Positions 53,517 through 61,715 of a DNA stretch of 64,000 nt are shown piece after piece. Source of the stretch: Burkholderiaceae bacterium (GTDB taxonomy: Bacteria; Pseudomonadota; Gammaproteobacteria; Burkholderiales; Burkholderiaceae_E); NCBI GenBank assembly GCA_023954045.1, contig JAMLIR010000005.1, positions 1 through 64,000 on the forward strand, given 5' to 3'. A model generated the notes under the pieces. The model worked only from the letters and a program-made list of their open reading frames with translations. It was not told where the DNA came from and searched no databases. The translations under genes and the position numbers were made by a program. Numbering within the stretch: position 1 is the stretch's first letter; every line of letters begins with the position of its first letter.

Positions 53517-53523
53517 TTTCCCA
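53509..53523. promoter_or_regulatory. Palindrome upstream of the DUF6502 gene (TGGGA-N5-TCCCA)
   Basis: TGGGATAATTTCCCA has perfect 5-base arms and covers the apbE stop codon, 58 bases before ATG 53582. It shares 12 of 15 positions with the core of the palindrome at 48431-48451 at the head of the same cluster, so both are probably bound by one regulator. Confidence 0.6.
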
Positions 53524-53581
53524 TTAGATTCGGTGACGTCGGACTTCCGGCGATTGCCGGAAGGCCAGGGAACCGAAAACG

Positions 53582-54490
53582 ATGAAGACCAACGGGACCG
53601 AAGGGCGAGCCGGCGCGCTCGCCGCCGAGCCGGGCAATGCGGTGTTCGGCGCGGCGCTGGCCGTGCTGGTTCCGCTCGCCCGCCTGCTGGTGGCGCGCGG
53701 CCTGAAGTTTGGGCAGGTCGAAGAGCTGCTCAAGCAGGCTTTCGTGCAGGCAGGCAGCGCGGAACTCGAGCGCAACGGACTCGACACCACAGTGAGCCAG
53801 ATCAGCATCACCACCGGGATCCACCGCAAGGACGTCAAGCGGCTGCTCGAGTCGCCGGGCGATCCGTCGGTGCACGGGCGATCTTTCGCCGCCGAGGTGT
53901 TCACGCGCTGGGTGTCCGACCGGCATTACCGCTATCGCGGCATTCCGCGGGTGCTGCCGCAGCGCGCATCGGGAGGCGAGCGCAGCTTCGAATCGCTCGC
54001 CCGGTCGGTCAGCACCGACGTGCATCCGAAGACGCTGCTCGACGAGTTGCGTCGCCTGGGCATCGTCGAACTGGACGAGCAGGCGCAGACCGTGCGGATC
54101 GCCGCCGGCAGCTTCGTGCCCTCGAAGGACAGCGCCCGGATGTTCGCGCTGCTGGGCGACAACGTCGGCGACCACCTGCAGGCGGCGGTGTCCAACGTGA
54201 TCGGCGACCGCGCGCCGCTGCTCGAGCAGGCGGTGTTCGCCGACGAGTTGTCCGACGAATCGGTTCAACTCGCGCACGAGATCGCCCGACAGACCTGGCA
54301 CGCGACGCTGCAGGCGCTCGCGCCGATGCTCGAGAAGCGCATCGCCGCCGACCGCGCCGCAAAGCGCCGCGCCGACCGGCGGCTGCGGGTCGGCATGTAT
54401 TTCTATTCGGACCGGCAGGCGACACCGGACGCCACGGCCGCGAACCCGCCGCGCAAGGCTCGCAAGCCTGCGAAGGCGCAGAGGGGATGA
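53582..54490 (+). CDS. DUF6502 family protein, probable HTH regulator
   Basis: A 302-residue soluble protein with the DUF6502 beginning (LAVLVPLARLLVARGLKFGQVEELLKQAFV). Residues about 70-90, TVSQISITTGIHRKDVKRLLE, look like a helix-turn-helix; a second helix pair with a strand (HPKTLLDELRRLGIVELDEQAQTVRI) near 145 looks like a winged-helix wing. The C-terminus is basic (AKRRADRRLRVG). No signal peptide or membrane segment. I propose a DNA-binding regulator of this cluster, acting at the two related palindromes; this is an inference. It overlaps the DUF5666 gene by four bases (ATGA), a pairing I recall seeing elsewhere for these families. Confidence 0.75.
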   Translation: MKTNGTEGRAGALAAEPGNAVFGAALAVLVPLARLLVARGLKFGQVEELLKQAFVQAGSAELERNGLDTTVSQISITTGIHRKDVKRLLESPGDPSVHGRSFAAEVFTRWVSDRHYRYRGIPRVLPQRASGGERSFESLARSVSTDVHPKTLLDELRRLGIVELDEQAQTVRIAAGSFVPSKDSARMFALLGDNVGDHLQAAVSNVIGDRAPLLEQAVFADELSDESVQLAHEIARQTWHATLQALAPMLEKRIAADRAAKRRADRRLRVGMYFYSDRQATPDATAANPPRKARKPAKAQRG

Positions 54491-55686
54491 CGATGGGTGA
54501 GCATCACGAGCGGGCAACGTCGCTGCGCTGGTCGCGCTGGGCCGGCGCCCTGGCGAGCGTGTCGATCGCGCTGACGGTCGCCTCGTGCGGCGGCACCGAC
54601 CTCGCTGGAGTCGGCAGCGGCGGCACCGGCATCCGCATGGCGAGCGTTTCCTACGGATCGATTGCCGGCTTCGGCTCGGTGATCGTCAATGGCGTGCACT
54701 TCGACGAACGCGCCGCCACCGTTTCCAACGACGACGGCACGCCCCCGGCCCCGCTCGGCCTGGGCATGATGATCGAGCTCCGCGGCGACATCGATTCCAC
54801 CGGGCTGGCCGGCACGGCCGACACGATCAGGGTCTTCAGCGAGGCGCGCGGCACCGTCTCCGGCGTGTCGGCCAACGGCTTCGAACTGCTCGGACTGACG
54901 GTGCGCACCACGGTCAACACGGTCTACGAAGAAGCGGCTGCGATCGCCGACGGCGATTACGTCGAGGTCTACGGCATCTATGACCGTTCCACCGGAACGC
55001 TGACGGCGACGCGCGTCGAGCACAAGGCGCCGACGGCCGGCTACAAGGTGCGCGGCACGATCGGCGCCCTCGACGCCACCACGAAGCGCTTCCAGCTCGG
55101 GACGCTGATCGTCGACTACTCGGCCGCGAGTCCGGCGCCCGCCGGGCTTGCCAATGGCGTCCAGGTCCGGGTTCGCGCGTCCTCGGAGCCGGTCGCCGGC
55201 GTGCTGGCTGCCGCCCGCGTCGACGTCGTCGCCACGCCCGATCTCGGCGACGTGGCGAAGGTCGAGATCGAGGGCGTGATCGACCGCTTCGGTTCGCTGG
55301 CCGATTTCAGCGTCGACGGTTTGCGCGTCGACGCCAGCAAGGCGACGCTGGAAGGCGGCACGCTGGCCGACCTGGTCGTCGGACGCCGCGTCGAAGTCGA
55401 GGGCCCGGTGCAGGCAGGCGTTGTCGCGGCCTCGAAGCTCGAGTTCGAGCGCGATGACGCGAGCGAGTTCGAACTGAAGGGACTGATCAGCGGTTTCGTC
55501 GACGTCGGCCACTTCGTCGTGCGCGCCACACCGGTCGACGCGTCGGGCACCGTCGCCTACGAGGGCGGCAACGCGACCAACCTGCGCAACGGCGCCTGCG
55601 TCGAAGTCAAGGGAACCTTGCAGGCCACGCCCACCGGGAGCAAGGTGCTGGCGACCCGTATCCAGTTCGAGAGCAGTTGCAGCTGA
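54487..55686 (+). CDS. DUF5666 repeat lipoprotein
   Basis: A 399-residue exported lipoprotein. Signal and lipobox ALTVASCGGT (Cys near residue 31). The mature part begins GVGSGGTG and contains about five beta-rich DUF5666 repeats of some 65 residues, each running like GSIAGFGSVIVNGVHFD... or VRGTIGALDATTKRFQLGTLIVDYS, with VEVYG/VEVEG closing strands. The fold is OB-like. Such proteins are membrane-anchored and of unknown function. ATG 54487 overlaps the DUF6502 gene; a second ATG two codons later is also possible. It is the last gene of the redox cluster before ABC copy 2. Confidence 0.82.
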   Translation: MTMGEHHERATSLRWSRWAGALASVSIALTVASCGGTDLAGVGSGGTGIRMASVSYGSIAGFGSVIVNGVHFDERAATVSNDDGTPPAPLGLGMMIELRGDIDSTGLAGTADTIRVFSEARGTVSGVSANGFELLGLTVRTTVNTVYEEAAAIADGDYVEVYGIYDRSTGTLTATRVEHKAPTAGYKVRGTIGALDATTKRFQLGTLIVDYSAASPAPAGLANGVQVRVRASSEPVAGVLAAARVDVVATPDLGDVAKVEIEGVIDRFGSLADFSVDGLRVDASKATLEGGTLADLVVGRRVEVEGPVQAGVVAASKLEFERDDASEFELKGLISGFVDVGHFVVRATPVDASGTVAYEGGNATNLRNGACVEVKGTLQATPTGSKVLATRIQFESSCS

Positions 55687-55859
55687 GCTGCAGGCGCCGC
55701 GCTTCAGGCCGCCACGAGCGCCGGCCGCGATGTAGTCGCGAACGCCGGCGCCTCGGTACACTGCCGGCTTCCGGCCATCGCAGGAGCAACGCCGCGGTCC
55801 TGCGGCGGTGCCGCCATCGGCGGCGGCAGAGCCGGCCGGGTTCGGGGCACGACACGCAG

Positions 55860-57560
55860 ATGGGCACGGAAGGTCACCACGTCTGGCGGCGGTTCGCCGT
55901 CATTGCGCGGCCGTACTGGCTGTCCGAGGAGAAGTGGAAGGCGCGCGGCCTGCTCGCGCTCGCCGTCCTGCTGCTGCTCGGCCAGACCGCGTTCAACGTG
56001 CTGCTGAACGAGCAGACCGGGGAATTCACGTCGGCGCTCGCGGCGCGCGACGCGGACCGGTTCTGGCTGTCGATCCGGCAATGCGTGGCGATCGTGGTGG
56101 TCGCGGTGCCGATCTACGCGTTCTACTACTACGTGCGCGACACGCTCGGGATCCTCTGGCGCCGATGGCTGACCAACCGCTTCCTCGACCGTTATTTCAC
56201 CGATCGGGCGTACTACGAACTCAACGCCAGCGGCTCGATCGACAACCCCGACCAGCGGATCTCGGAAGACATCAACTCGTTCACCCAGCAATCGCTGTAC
56301 TTCCTGATGATCGCGCTGGGCGCGGTCATCCAGCTGGCCGCGTTCACCGGCGTGCTGTGGTCGATCTCGCGCGAGCTCGTCTACTTCCTGGTCGTCTACG
56401 CGGTCGTCGGCACCGTGGTCACCGTCGTCGTGTTCGGGCGCGTGCTGATCGGGATCAACTTCCTGCAGCTCAGGCGGGAGGCCGATTTCCGCTTCGGCCT
56501 CGTGCGCATCCGCGAGAACGCCGAGGCGATCGCGTTCCATCGCGGCGAGGAGCAGGAGTCGTTCCAGGCCAAGCAGGTCTTCGGGGCCGCGTTCGCCAAC
56601 TACCGCAGGCTGCTGAAGGCGCAGCTGAACCTGAACCTGTTCCAATACGCCTACAGCTTCCTGACGATCGTGCTGCCCAGCGCGATCATCGCGTCGCGCG
56701 TGATCTCGGGCGAACTCGAAGTCGGTCGCGCGGTGCAGGCCGCGGGCGCGTTCGCGGCGATCCTCGGCGCGGTGGCGGTGATCGTCGACCACTTCGAGGG
56801 GCTCAGCCGGTTCGCGGCCGGGATCGACCGCCTCGGGACGTTCTCGAAGGTGTTGGCGGGCAAGGAAGCCGCGCGAGACGACGCGACCGGGCGCATCGAA
56901 TCGACGTGGGGGCCGCAGCTGGCCCTCGACCACCTGACGCTGCAGACGCCGGGCCGCGAGCGCACGCTGATCGTCGACCTGTCGGTCTCGGTCGCTCCCG
57001 GCCAGGGGCTGATGATCGTCGGCGACAGCGGCGGCGGCAAGAGCTCGCTGCTGCGCGCGATCGCCGGGCTGTGGAGCGCCGGCGCGGGCCGCATCGTGCG
57101 CCCGGGTCCCGAGGAGACGATGTTCCTGCCGCAACAGCCGTACATGGTGCTGGGCAGCCTGCGCAGCCAGCTGCTCTATCCGGACCGCAGCCGCCGCGTC
57201 TCCGACCCGGAACTGCTGCGCCTGCTCGAGCGCGTCAACCTCGCCGACCTGGCCGAGCGCTTCGGCGGCCTCGACGCCGAACTCGACTGGGGCAAGGTGC
57301 TGTCGATCGGCGAGCAGCAGCGCCTCGCGTTCGCGCGCGTGCTGCTCTCCCGGCCCCGCTACGTGATGCTCGACGAAGCGACCAGCGCGCTCGACGTGGG
57401 CAACGAAGACCTGCTCTACCGCGAGCTCGCCGCGACTTCGACGACGCCGGTCAGCGTCAGCCACCACGCCGCGCTGCTGAAGTTCCACCAGCAGGTGCTC
57501 GAGCTGACCGGCAATGGCAGCTGGCGACTGCACCGCGCCGGGGACTACCGGTTCCGCTGA
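55860..57560 (+). CDS. SbmA/BacA-like ABC transporter, fused permease and ATPase (copy 2)
   Basis: A 566-residue paralogue of the protein at 44727-46433, with the same helices and ATPase motifs (GDSGGGKSSLL, LSIGEQQRLAFARV, YVMLDEATSALD). About 30 residue differences, scattered and mostly conservative; the N-terminus is shorter (MGTEGHHVWRR against MAATKNGGHHVWRR). ATG 55860 has a weak ribosome-binding site, and the 173-base leader contains a perfect GC hairpin (GCCGCC-ATC-GGCGGC, 55810-55824) and a TACACT -10-like box near 55757. Unlike copy 1 it is not attached to an enzyme gene, so the two copies may be expressed differently. Confidence 0.9.
   Translation: MGTEGHHVWRRFAVIARPYWLSEEKWKARGLLALAVLLLLGQTAFNVLLNEQTGEFTSALAARDADRFWLSIRQCVAIVVVAVPIYAFYYYVRDTLGILWRRWLTNRFLDRYFTDRAYYELNASGSIDNPDQRISEDINSFTQQSLYFLMIALGAVIQLAAFTGVLWSISRELVYFLVVYAVVGTVVTVVVFGRVLIGINFLQLRREADFRFGLVRIRENAEAIAFHRGEEQESFQAKQVFGAAFANYRRLLKAQLNLNLFQYAYSFLTIVLPSAIIASRVISGELEVGRAVQAAGAFAAILGAVAVIVDHFEGLSRFAAGIDRLGTFSKVLAGKEAARDDATGRIESTWGPQLALDHLTLQTPGRERTLIVDLSVSVAPGQGLMIVGDSGGGKSSLLRAIAGLWSAGAGRIVRPGPEETMFLPQQPYMVLGSLRSQLLYPDRSRRVSDPELLRLLERVNLADLAERFGGLDAELDWGKVLSIGEQQRLAFARVLLSRPRYVMLDEATSALDVGNEDLLYRELAATSTTPVSVSHHAALLKFHQQVLELTGNGSWRLHRAGDYRFR
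55875..57551 (+). repeat. Direct repeat copy 2 (ABC transporter gene), about 1.68 kb
   Basis: Second member of the pair with 44751-46427, same orientation. The 9.4 kb between the copies holds dsbD, the anchor-protein/TlpA/DUF4266/DUF3570/ApbE genes and the DUF6502/DUF5666 pair. Confidence 0.9.
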
Positions 57561-57611
57561 TCCGCCTGCGGCGACCCGCGTTTGCTGCACTGCAGCTACG
57601 ACTTGGCAAAA

Positions 57612-57688
57612 TTGTCATTCAAAAACAACAGGATAGTAATTTTTCTTAACCTGATACTAGAATGAATCGCAGGAATCGACTTCTGCGA
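57612..57688 (+). promoter_or_regulatory. AT-rich leader with possible promoter and stem-loop before the TIGR04255-type gene
   Basis: This stretch is far lower in GC than the rest of the window. TTGTCA (57612-57617) and TAGTAA (57634-57639), 16 bases apart, are a possible but weak sigma-70 promoter. TCGCAG (57667-57672) and CTGCGA (57683-57688) form a 6-bp stem with a 10-base loop that ends four bases before ATG 57693, where it would affect ribosome access. No other ribosome-binding site is seen. Confidence 0.45.
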
Positions 57689-57692
57689 GTTC

Positions 57693-58448
57693 ATGGCCAC
57701 CATCCGACCGCTGGCGCACTCCCCGATCCGCGAGGCGATCATCGAAATCCGGTCGGCCCGGTGCCCGCTGTCCAGGGTCACCGAATGGCGTGACTCGATC
57801 GCCGCCGACTTCCCGCGATCGCAGCCGTTTCGCCTCGCGTCGGAGGCGCTGGGGCTGCCCGACGAGCGACGCACCCGGCTCGACTTCGGATCGGTAGCCG
57901 CGCAGGTCGGCTGGCGCTGCGAGAGCGCGGACGGGCACGACGTGGTGCTGGTCTGGACCGACGGGCTCTCGGTGGCCCGGGTCGGCGACTACCAGGGCTG
58001 GGACCCTTTCGCGGCGCGCTGCCTGGCGCTCTTCGAAACCTACCGGCGCGTGGTCGCCCCGGCCGAGATCGAGCGCGTGGGGCTGCGCTACGTGAACGAC
58101 ATCCGCCTGCCGATCACCCCGTCGTTCGACTTCGACGATTACCTGACCACCGCGCCGCGCACGCCGAAGGGGTTTCCGCAGGCGTATTTCGATTTCCTGA
58201 TGCACCTGCGGCTGCCCACCGGCATCGACGACACGACGGTGGACGTGATGCAGGCCACCGACGCGAAGGGCCGCAGCGCGAGCGAGATCCCGCTGATCAT
58301 CGACGTCGACGTGGGCAACAACCGGCTGCAGGTCGCCGACGAGAGGATCGCCGAGCGCTTGCGCGAAGCGTTGCAGCAGCTGCACGAAATCAAGAATCGG
58401 GCGTTCTTCGGGATGATCACCGAGCGCCTGGCGGAGACATATCAATGA
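57693..58448 (+). CDS. TIGR04255 family protein
   Basis: A 251-residue soluble protein. Family features are the start HSPIREAIIEIR (usually NAPLxEAxxEIR), the middle block GWDPFAARCLALFETYRRVVAPAEIERVGLRYVNDI and the ending LHEIKNRAFFGMITERLAETYQ. TIGR04255 proteins are scattered through bacteria, often next to one small gene, and have no known function; a toxin-antitoxin or defence role is sometimes suspected but unproved. The gene has an unusual AT-rich leader and overlaps the next gene by four bases (ATGA). Patchy distribution and leader composition suggest horizontal gain. Confidence 0.8.
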   Translation: MATIRPLAHSPIREAIIEIRSARCPLSRVTEWRDSIAADFPRSQPFRLASEALGLPDERRTRLDFGSVAAQVGWRCESADGHDVVLVWTDGLSVARVGDYQGWDPFAARCLALFETYRRVVAPAEIERVGLRYVNDIRLPITPSFDFDDYLTTAPRTPKGFPQAYFDFLMHLRLPTGIDDTTVDVMQATDAKGRSASEIPLIIDVDVGNNRLQVADERIAERLREALQQLHEIKNRAFFGMITERLAETYQ

Positions 58449-58918
58449 AGATCGCCAATCTGCTGCACCGTGCCGCGACCGCCGGCGCGATCGGCGTCGG
58501 CAGCGACTCGCTGCGGATGTCCCGGCAGGCCGCCGGTGCCCGCGCGCGACTGGTCGAGAAAGGCCTGCACAAGCTCGACACGGCGCTCGGCGAGTTCGCA
58601 TGGGCCGCCGAACAGGCGCTCTTCGAGCGCTGGTCGGGCCCGCCGGTGGCGCTGCGGCTGATCCACTACGCGCGCGAGTTCGCCCGGCTGCTGCCGGTCA
58701 GCGTCGCCGTGCCCGCCCCGACCGCGGACGACCAGGGCCTGATCGTCTTCGAGTGGACCGGTTCCAACGCGAGGCGCCTCGTCGTGACCATCGCCGAGGA
58801 CGGAATGCTCGTCTACAGCGGCCGCCTCGGGCCGCGCCGTCGCATCAGCGGGGCCGAGCCGTTGTCCGGCCACTTGCCGGCTCCGATCAGGCAGGCGCTC
58901 TTCGACGTGATCGGCTAG
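58445..58918 (+). CDS. Hypothetical partner of the TIGR04255-type protein
   Basis: A 157-residue soluble protein that I do not recognise. It has a helical N-terminal half (RLVEKGLHKLDTALGEFAWAAEQALFERW) and a C-terminal half with alternating strands (GLIVFEWTGSNARRLVVTIAEDGMLVYSGRLG) that could form a small beta-sheet. No signal, membrane segment or obvious catalytic motif. It overlaps the TIGR04255-type gene by ATGA and thus forms a coupled two-gene unit. This is the best candidate for a cognate factor of the first protein. The 202 bases after it contain no recognisable gene, only GC-rich sequence with a TACACT box near 59000. Confidence 0.7.
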   Translation: MKIANLLHRAATAGAIGVGSDSLRMSRQAAGARARLVEKGLHKLDTALGEFAWAAEQALFERWSGPPVALRLIHYAREFARLLPVSVAVPAPTADDQGLIVFEWTGSNARRLVVTIAEDGMLVYSGRLGPRRRISGAEPLSGHLPAPIRQALFDVIG

Positions 58919-59120
58919 ATTCGCGGGCGCGCCCCGTCGCCGCACGGGCCGGCGCCGTGCAGATTCGTCCCGCCCCGGGGCAGGGTTATCGCGCCCGACG
59001 TACACTTCCCCCGGTATCCGGTCAGCCGCCGTCGAGCGGCCTGGCTCGCACGCGCCCCGGGGGTCGAACCCGCGCGTCGCGGCACCGGATCGCCCGTCCG
59101 TCAGCATCCAGGAGACACCC

Positions 59121-59528
59121 ATGTTCGGCCCCATCACGATCCCTTTCGGCGCGAAGATGCTCTTCAACGCCGTCAAGCTCAAGCCGGGCGTGAGCATCGA
59201 CGACGTCGAGCTCGCGGTCGGCGAGATGTGCAACGTCGTCAAGGAGACCTACGGCGGCGACAAGGGCGGCTTCATCGCCGGCCAGGTGTTCCGCTTCTCC
59301 GGCTTCGCCTCGGACGAAGGCTCGATCGGCAGCGCCCGCGACTCCGACCACGACGTGGCGATCGTCACCTACTGGCGCTCCTTCGACGAGCACGAGCGCT
59401 CGCACGCCGACACGGTGTTCAAGGCGAAATTCGCGGCGCTCGGCGAACTGTGCACCGACAGCAAGGAACTCGGCTACGACATGCTCTGGCAGGGCGCGCC
59501 GGAAACCGAGGACGTCGCCGCGGCCTGA
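59121..59528 (+). CDS. Conserved hypothetical protein, possible ABM/Dabb-like fold
   Basis: A 135-residue soluble protein. Visible features: GVSIDDVELAVGEMCNVVKETYGGDKGGFIAGQVFRFSG followed by HDVAIVTYWRSFDEHERSHADTVFKAKFAALGELC. The pattern of strand, helix and 'VTYWRSFDEHERSHAD' recalls ferredoxin-like alpha/beta proteins of the antibiotic biosynthesis monooxygenase type, in which the tail helix follows W-x-S-x-E-x-H. This is a guess. ATG 59121 with CAGGAGAC upstream, a strong site. It is followed after seven bases by the UbiA-type gene, so the two may be cotranscribed. Confidence 0.65.
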   Translation: MFGPITIPFGAKMLFNAVKLKPGVSIDDVELAVGEMCNVVKETYGGDKGGFIAGQVFRFSGFASDEGSIGSARDSDHDVAIVTYWRSFDEHERSHADTVFKAKFAALGELCTDSKELGYDMLWQGAPETEDVAAA

Positions 59529-59535
59529 GGGCCGC

Positions 59536-60453
59536 TTGGCAGCCGCACGCTCGCCGGCGAACTGGCTTGCGGCCACCCGGCCGCAATTCCTGGGCGTCAC
59601 CGCCGTCTCGGTGCTGGTCGGCCTGGCCGGCGCCGCCGGCGATGGCGTGCCGCTGCGCTGGGGCGCAGGCGCGACCACGCTGGCCGGCGCGCTGCTCGTG
59701 CACGCCGGCGCCAACCTCGTCAACGACTTTCACGACCGCGACGCCGACGCCGCCAACGACGAGCGGCTGACCCCGTTCACCGGCGGCAGCCGCATGATCC
59801 AGGACGGCCTGATGCGGGCGGGGGCGGTCGCGCTCTACGGCTACCTGCTGCTCGCGCTGGGGGCCGCGCTGGGCGCCGGGCTCGCGCTGGACGGGCGCCC
59901 GCAGCTCTGGTGGATCGGCTCGCTCGGGCTCGCGCTGGCGATCGCTTACTCGGCGCCGCCGCTGCGGCTGTCGGCTCGCGGCATCGGCGAAGCGGCGATC
60001 GCCGCCGCCTGGCTGCTGGTGACGGTCGGCTCCGACCTCGCGCAGCGCGGCAGCTGGTCGCCCGTGCCCGTGGCTGCCGGCGCGCCGATGGCGCTTCTGG
60101 TCGCGGCGATCCTGCTCGCCAACGGCTTTCCCGACCGCAACGCCGACGCGGCGACCGGCAAGGACACCCTCGTCGTGCGACTCGGGCCGCGGGCCGCGGC
60201 GCGCGGCTACCTGGTCCTCGTCGCCGCGGCTTACCTGGCGCTGGCCGCCGCGGCGGTCGGCGGCGTGCTTCCGGCCGCCGCGCTCGCGGGACTGCTGGCC
60301 GCGCCTGCGTCGCTGTTCGCTGCGCGGCAGCTGGCGCTGAACTGCGAAGGCGCGCCGGGCCCGCGGCTGCTGCCGGCGCTCGTCGCCACCATCGCCGCGG
60401 CGCACCTCTACGGGATTTCGGTGGCGGCCGCGTTGCTCCTGTCGCGGAGCTGA
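59536..60453 (+). CDS. UbiA-family prenyltransferase (MenA-like)
   Basis: A 305-residue inner-membrane prenyltransferase with about eight helices. The two Asp-rich motifs are NLVNDFHDRDADAAND (near residue 59) and NGFPDRNADAATGKDT (near 197), both intact. The start NWLAATRPQFLGVTAVSVLVG and the spacing resemble 1,4-dihydroxy-2-naphthoate prenyltransferase (MenA) and related quinone or lipid enzymes more than UbiA proper. Whether the cell makes menaquinone cannot be told here. TTG 59536 is the first codon of the conserved region, eight bases after the previous stop, with GAGGG upstream. Confidence 0.83.
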   Translation: MAAARSPANWLAATRPQFLGVTAVSVLVGLAGAAGDGVPLRWGAGATTLAGALLVHAGANLVNDFHDRDADAANDERLTPFTGGSRMIQDGLMRAGAVALYGYLLLALGAALGAGLALDGRPQLWWIGSLGLALAIAYSAPPLRLSARGIGEAAIAAAWLLVTVGSDLAQRGSWSPVPVAAGAPMALLVAAILLANGFPDRNADAATGKDTLVVRLGPRAAARGYLVLVAAAYLALAAAAVGGVLPAAALAGLLAAPASLFAARQLALNCEGAPGPRLLPALVATIAAAHLYGISVAAALLLSRS

Positions 60454-60472
60454 ACGCGCCGCCAGCGGCCGG

Positions 60473-61561
60473 TCACTGTTCCGGCTGGCCGCCCTGCTGC
60501 GAGTCGGCGCCGATCGACTCCTCGATCCACTCGCGCCAGACCGCCATCAGCACGGCGAGGATCACCGGCCCGATGAACAGGCCGACCAGCCCGAACGCCG
60601 CGAGGCCGCCGAGCACGCCGAACATCACCAGCAGGAACGGGATGCGCGTGGCGTTGCTGATCACCATCGGGCGCACCAGGTTGTCGACCCAGCTCACCAC
60701 CAGCGTGCCCCAGAGCAGCAGGCCGACGCCGTCGAAGGTCTGGCCATTGGCGAGCAGCCAGACGCCGGCGCTTCCCCATACGAACGGCGTGCCGAAGGGC
60801 AACAGCGCGATGATGGCGGTGATCGCGCCGAGAAGCACGGGCGCCTCCAGGCCGAACCACCAGTAACCGATCCCCGCGACCAGCCCCTGGCCGAGCGCGG
60901 TCGCCACCAGCCCCCAGACCACTGCCATCGTCATGCTTCCTACCGCCGCGAGGTAGCGGTCGACGCGCGCGCCGAGAAAACGGTGCAGCACGCGCTGCGC
61001 CTGCGCGAGCACGTCCTCGCCGTCGCGGTACAGGAAGAAGACGGTGATCAGCGCGAAGCCCAGCTTCACCGCGTTGCGGCCCAGCCCGCCGATGATCGCC
61101 AGCGACTCCGCCGTGCGCGTCTCGACCCAGCGGGCGAGCTGGTGGCGGATCGCCGCGGGGTCGCCGGTGAACTGGTCGAGCAGCCCCTGCAGCCAGCCGC
61201 CGAGCACCGGCACGCCGGCGATGACGTCCGGCAGCCGGTAAGGGCCCTTCGAGAGCAGCGCGGCCACCGCCGCGTAGGCGTCGGCCATCTCGGCGCGCAG
61301 CAGCAGCGCGAGCCACAGCGCGGGCAGCGCGAACGCGGCGGTCAGCAGCGCGGTCATCACCACGGCGGCCAGCGTGCGGCGACCGCCGAGCAGGCGCCGG
61401 ATGCGCGCCAGCAGCGGCCAGGTCGTGTAGGCGAGGATGATCGCCCAGGCGACCGGCACCACGAACGGGCTCACCACCACGTAGGTGAGCAGCAGCAGGC
61501 CGCCCAGCAGCAGCCCGAGCACCACCCGGTTCGAGAGCTTCTCGGTGAAGCCGTCCTTCAT
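60473..61561 (-). CDS. AI-2E/PerM-family membrane protein
   Basis: A 362-residue polytopic protein of the AI-2E exporter-like family (PF01594; PerM/YdiK in E. coli). About eight hydrophobic segments, with the start RVVLGLLLGGLLLLTYVVVSPFVVPVAWAIILAYTTWPL, a soluble loop near 100-170, and the conserved block ITAIIALLPFGTPFVWGSAGVWLLANG followed by FGVLGGLAAFGLVGLFIGPVILAV. Family members include Na+/H+ antiporters and the putative autoinducer-2 exporter TqsA; the substrate is not predictable. ATG 61561. It is convergent with the prenyltransferase gene. Confidence 0.88.
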   Translation of the reverse strand: MKDGFTEKLSNRVVLGLLLGGLLLLTYVVVSPFVVPVAWAIILAYTTWPLLARIRRLLGGRRTLAAVVMTALLTAAFALPALWLALLLRAEMADAYAAVAALLSKGPYRLPDVIAGVPVLGGWLQGLLDQFTGDPAAIRHQLARWVETRTAESLAIIGGLGRNAVKLGFALITVFFLYRDGEDVLAQAQRVLHRFLGARVDRYLAAVGSMTMAVVWGLVATALGQGLVAGIGYWWFGLEAPVLLGAITAIIALLPFGTPFVWGSAGVWLLANGQTFDGVGLLLWGTLVVSWVDNLVRPMVISNATRIPFLLVMFGVLGGLAAFGLVGLFIGPVILAVLMAVWREWIEESIGADSQQGGQPEQ

Positions 61562-61715
61562 CGCGGTTCGCGAAACGTCGATCCGCGAGGATACCGGTAT
61601 CCGGCCCGGCCCGCCCCGGGACCCGCCGCCCGCGCGGGGCCCGCCGGCCCCGGGCCCGCCCCGACGCCGGTCGCCGCGACCCCGCCTGCGCCCGAACCGA
61701 GCAGACGCGGGACGC

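Noticed and set aside
55810-55824. GCCGCC-ATC-GGCGGC hairpin as a terminator of the DUF5666 gene
   Set aside because: It lies 124 bases after the stop without a T-run. It is noted only in the leader of ABC copy 2.
59055-59085. GGGGGTCGAACCC resembling a tRNA T-arm
   Set aside because: No acceptor, D or anticodon arm can be placed around it; it is GC-rich leader sequence.
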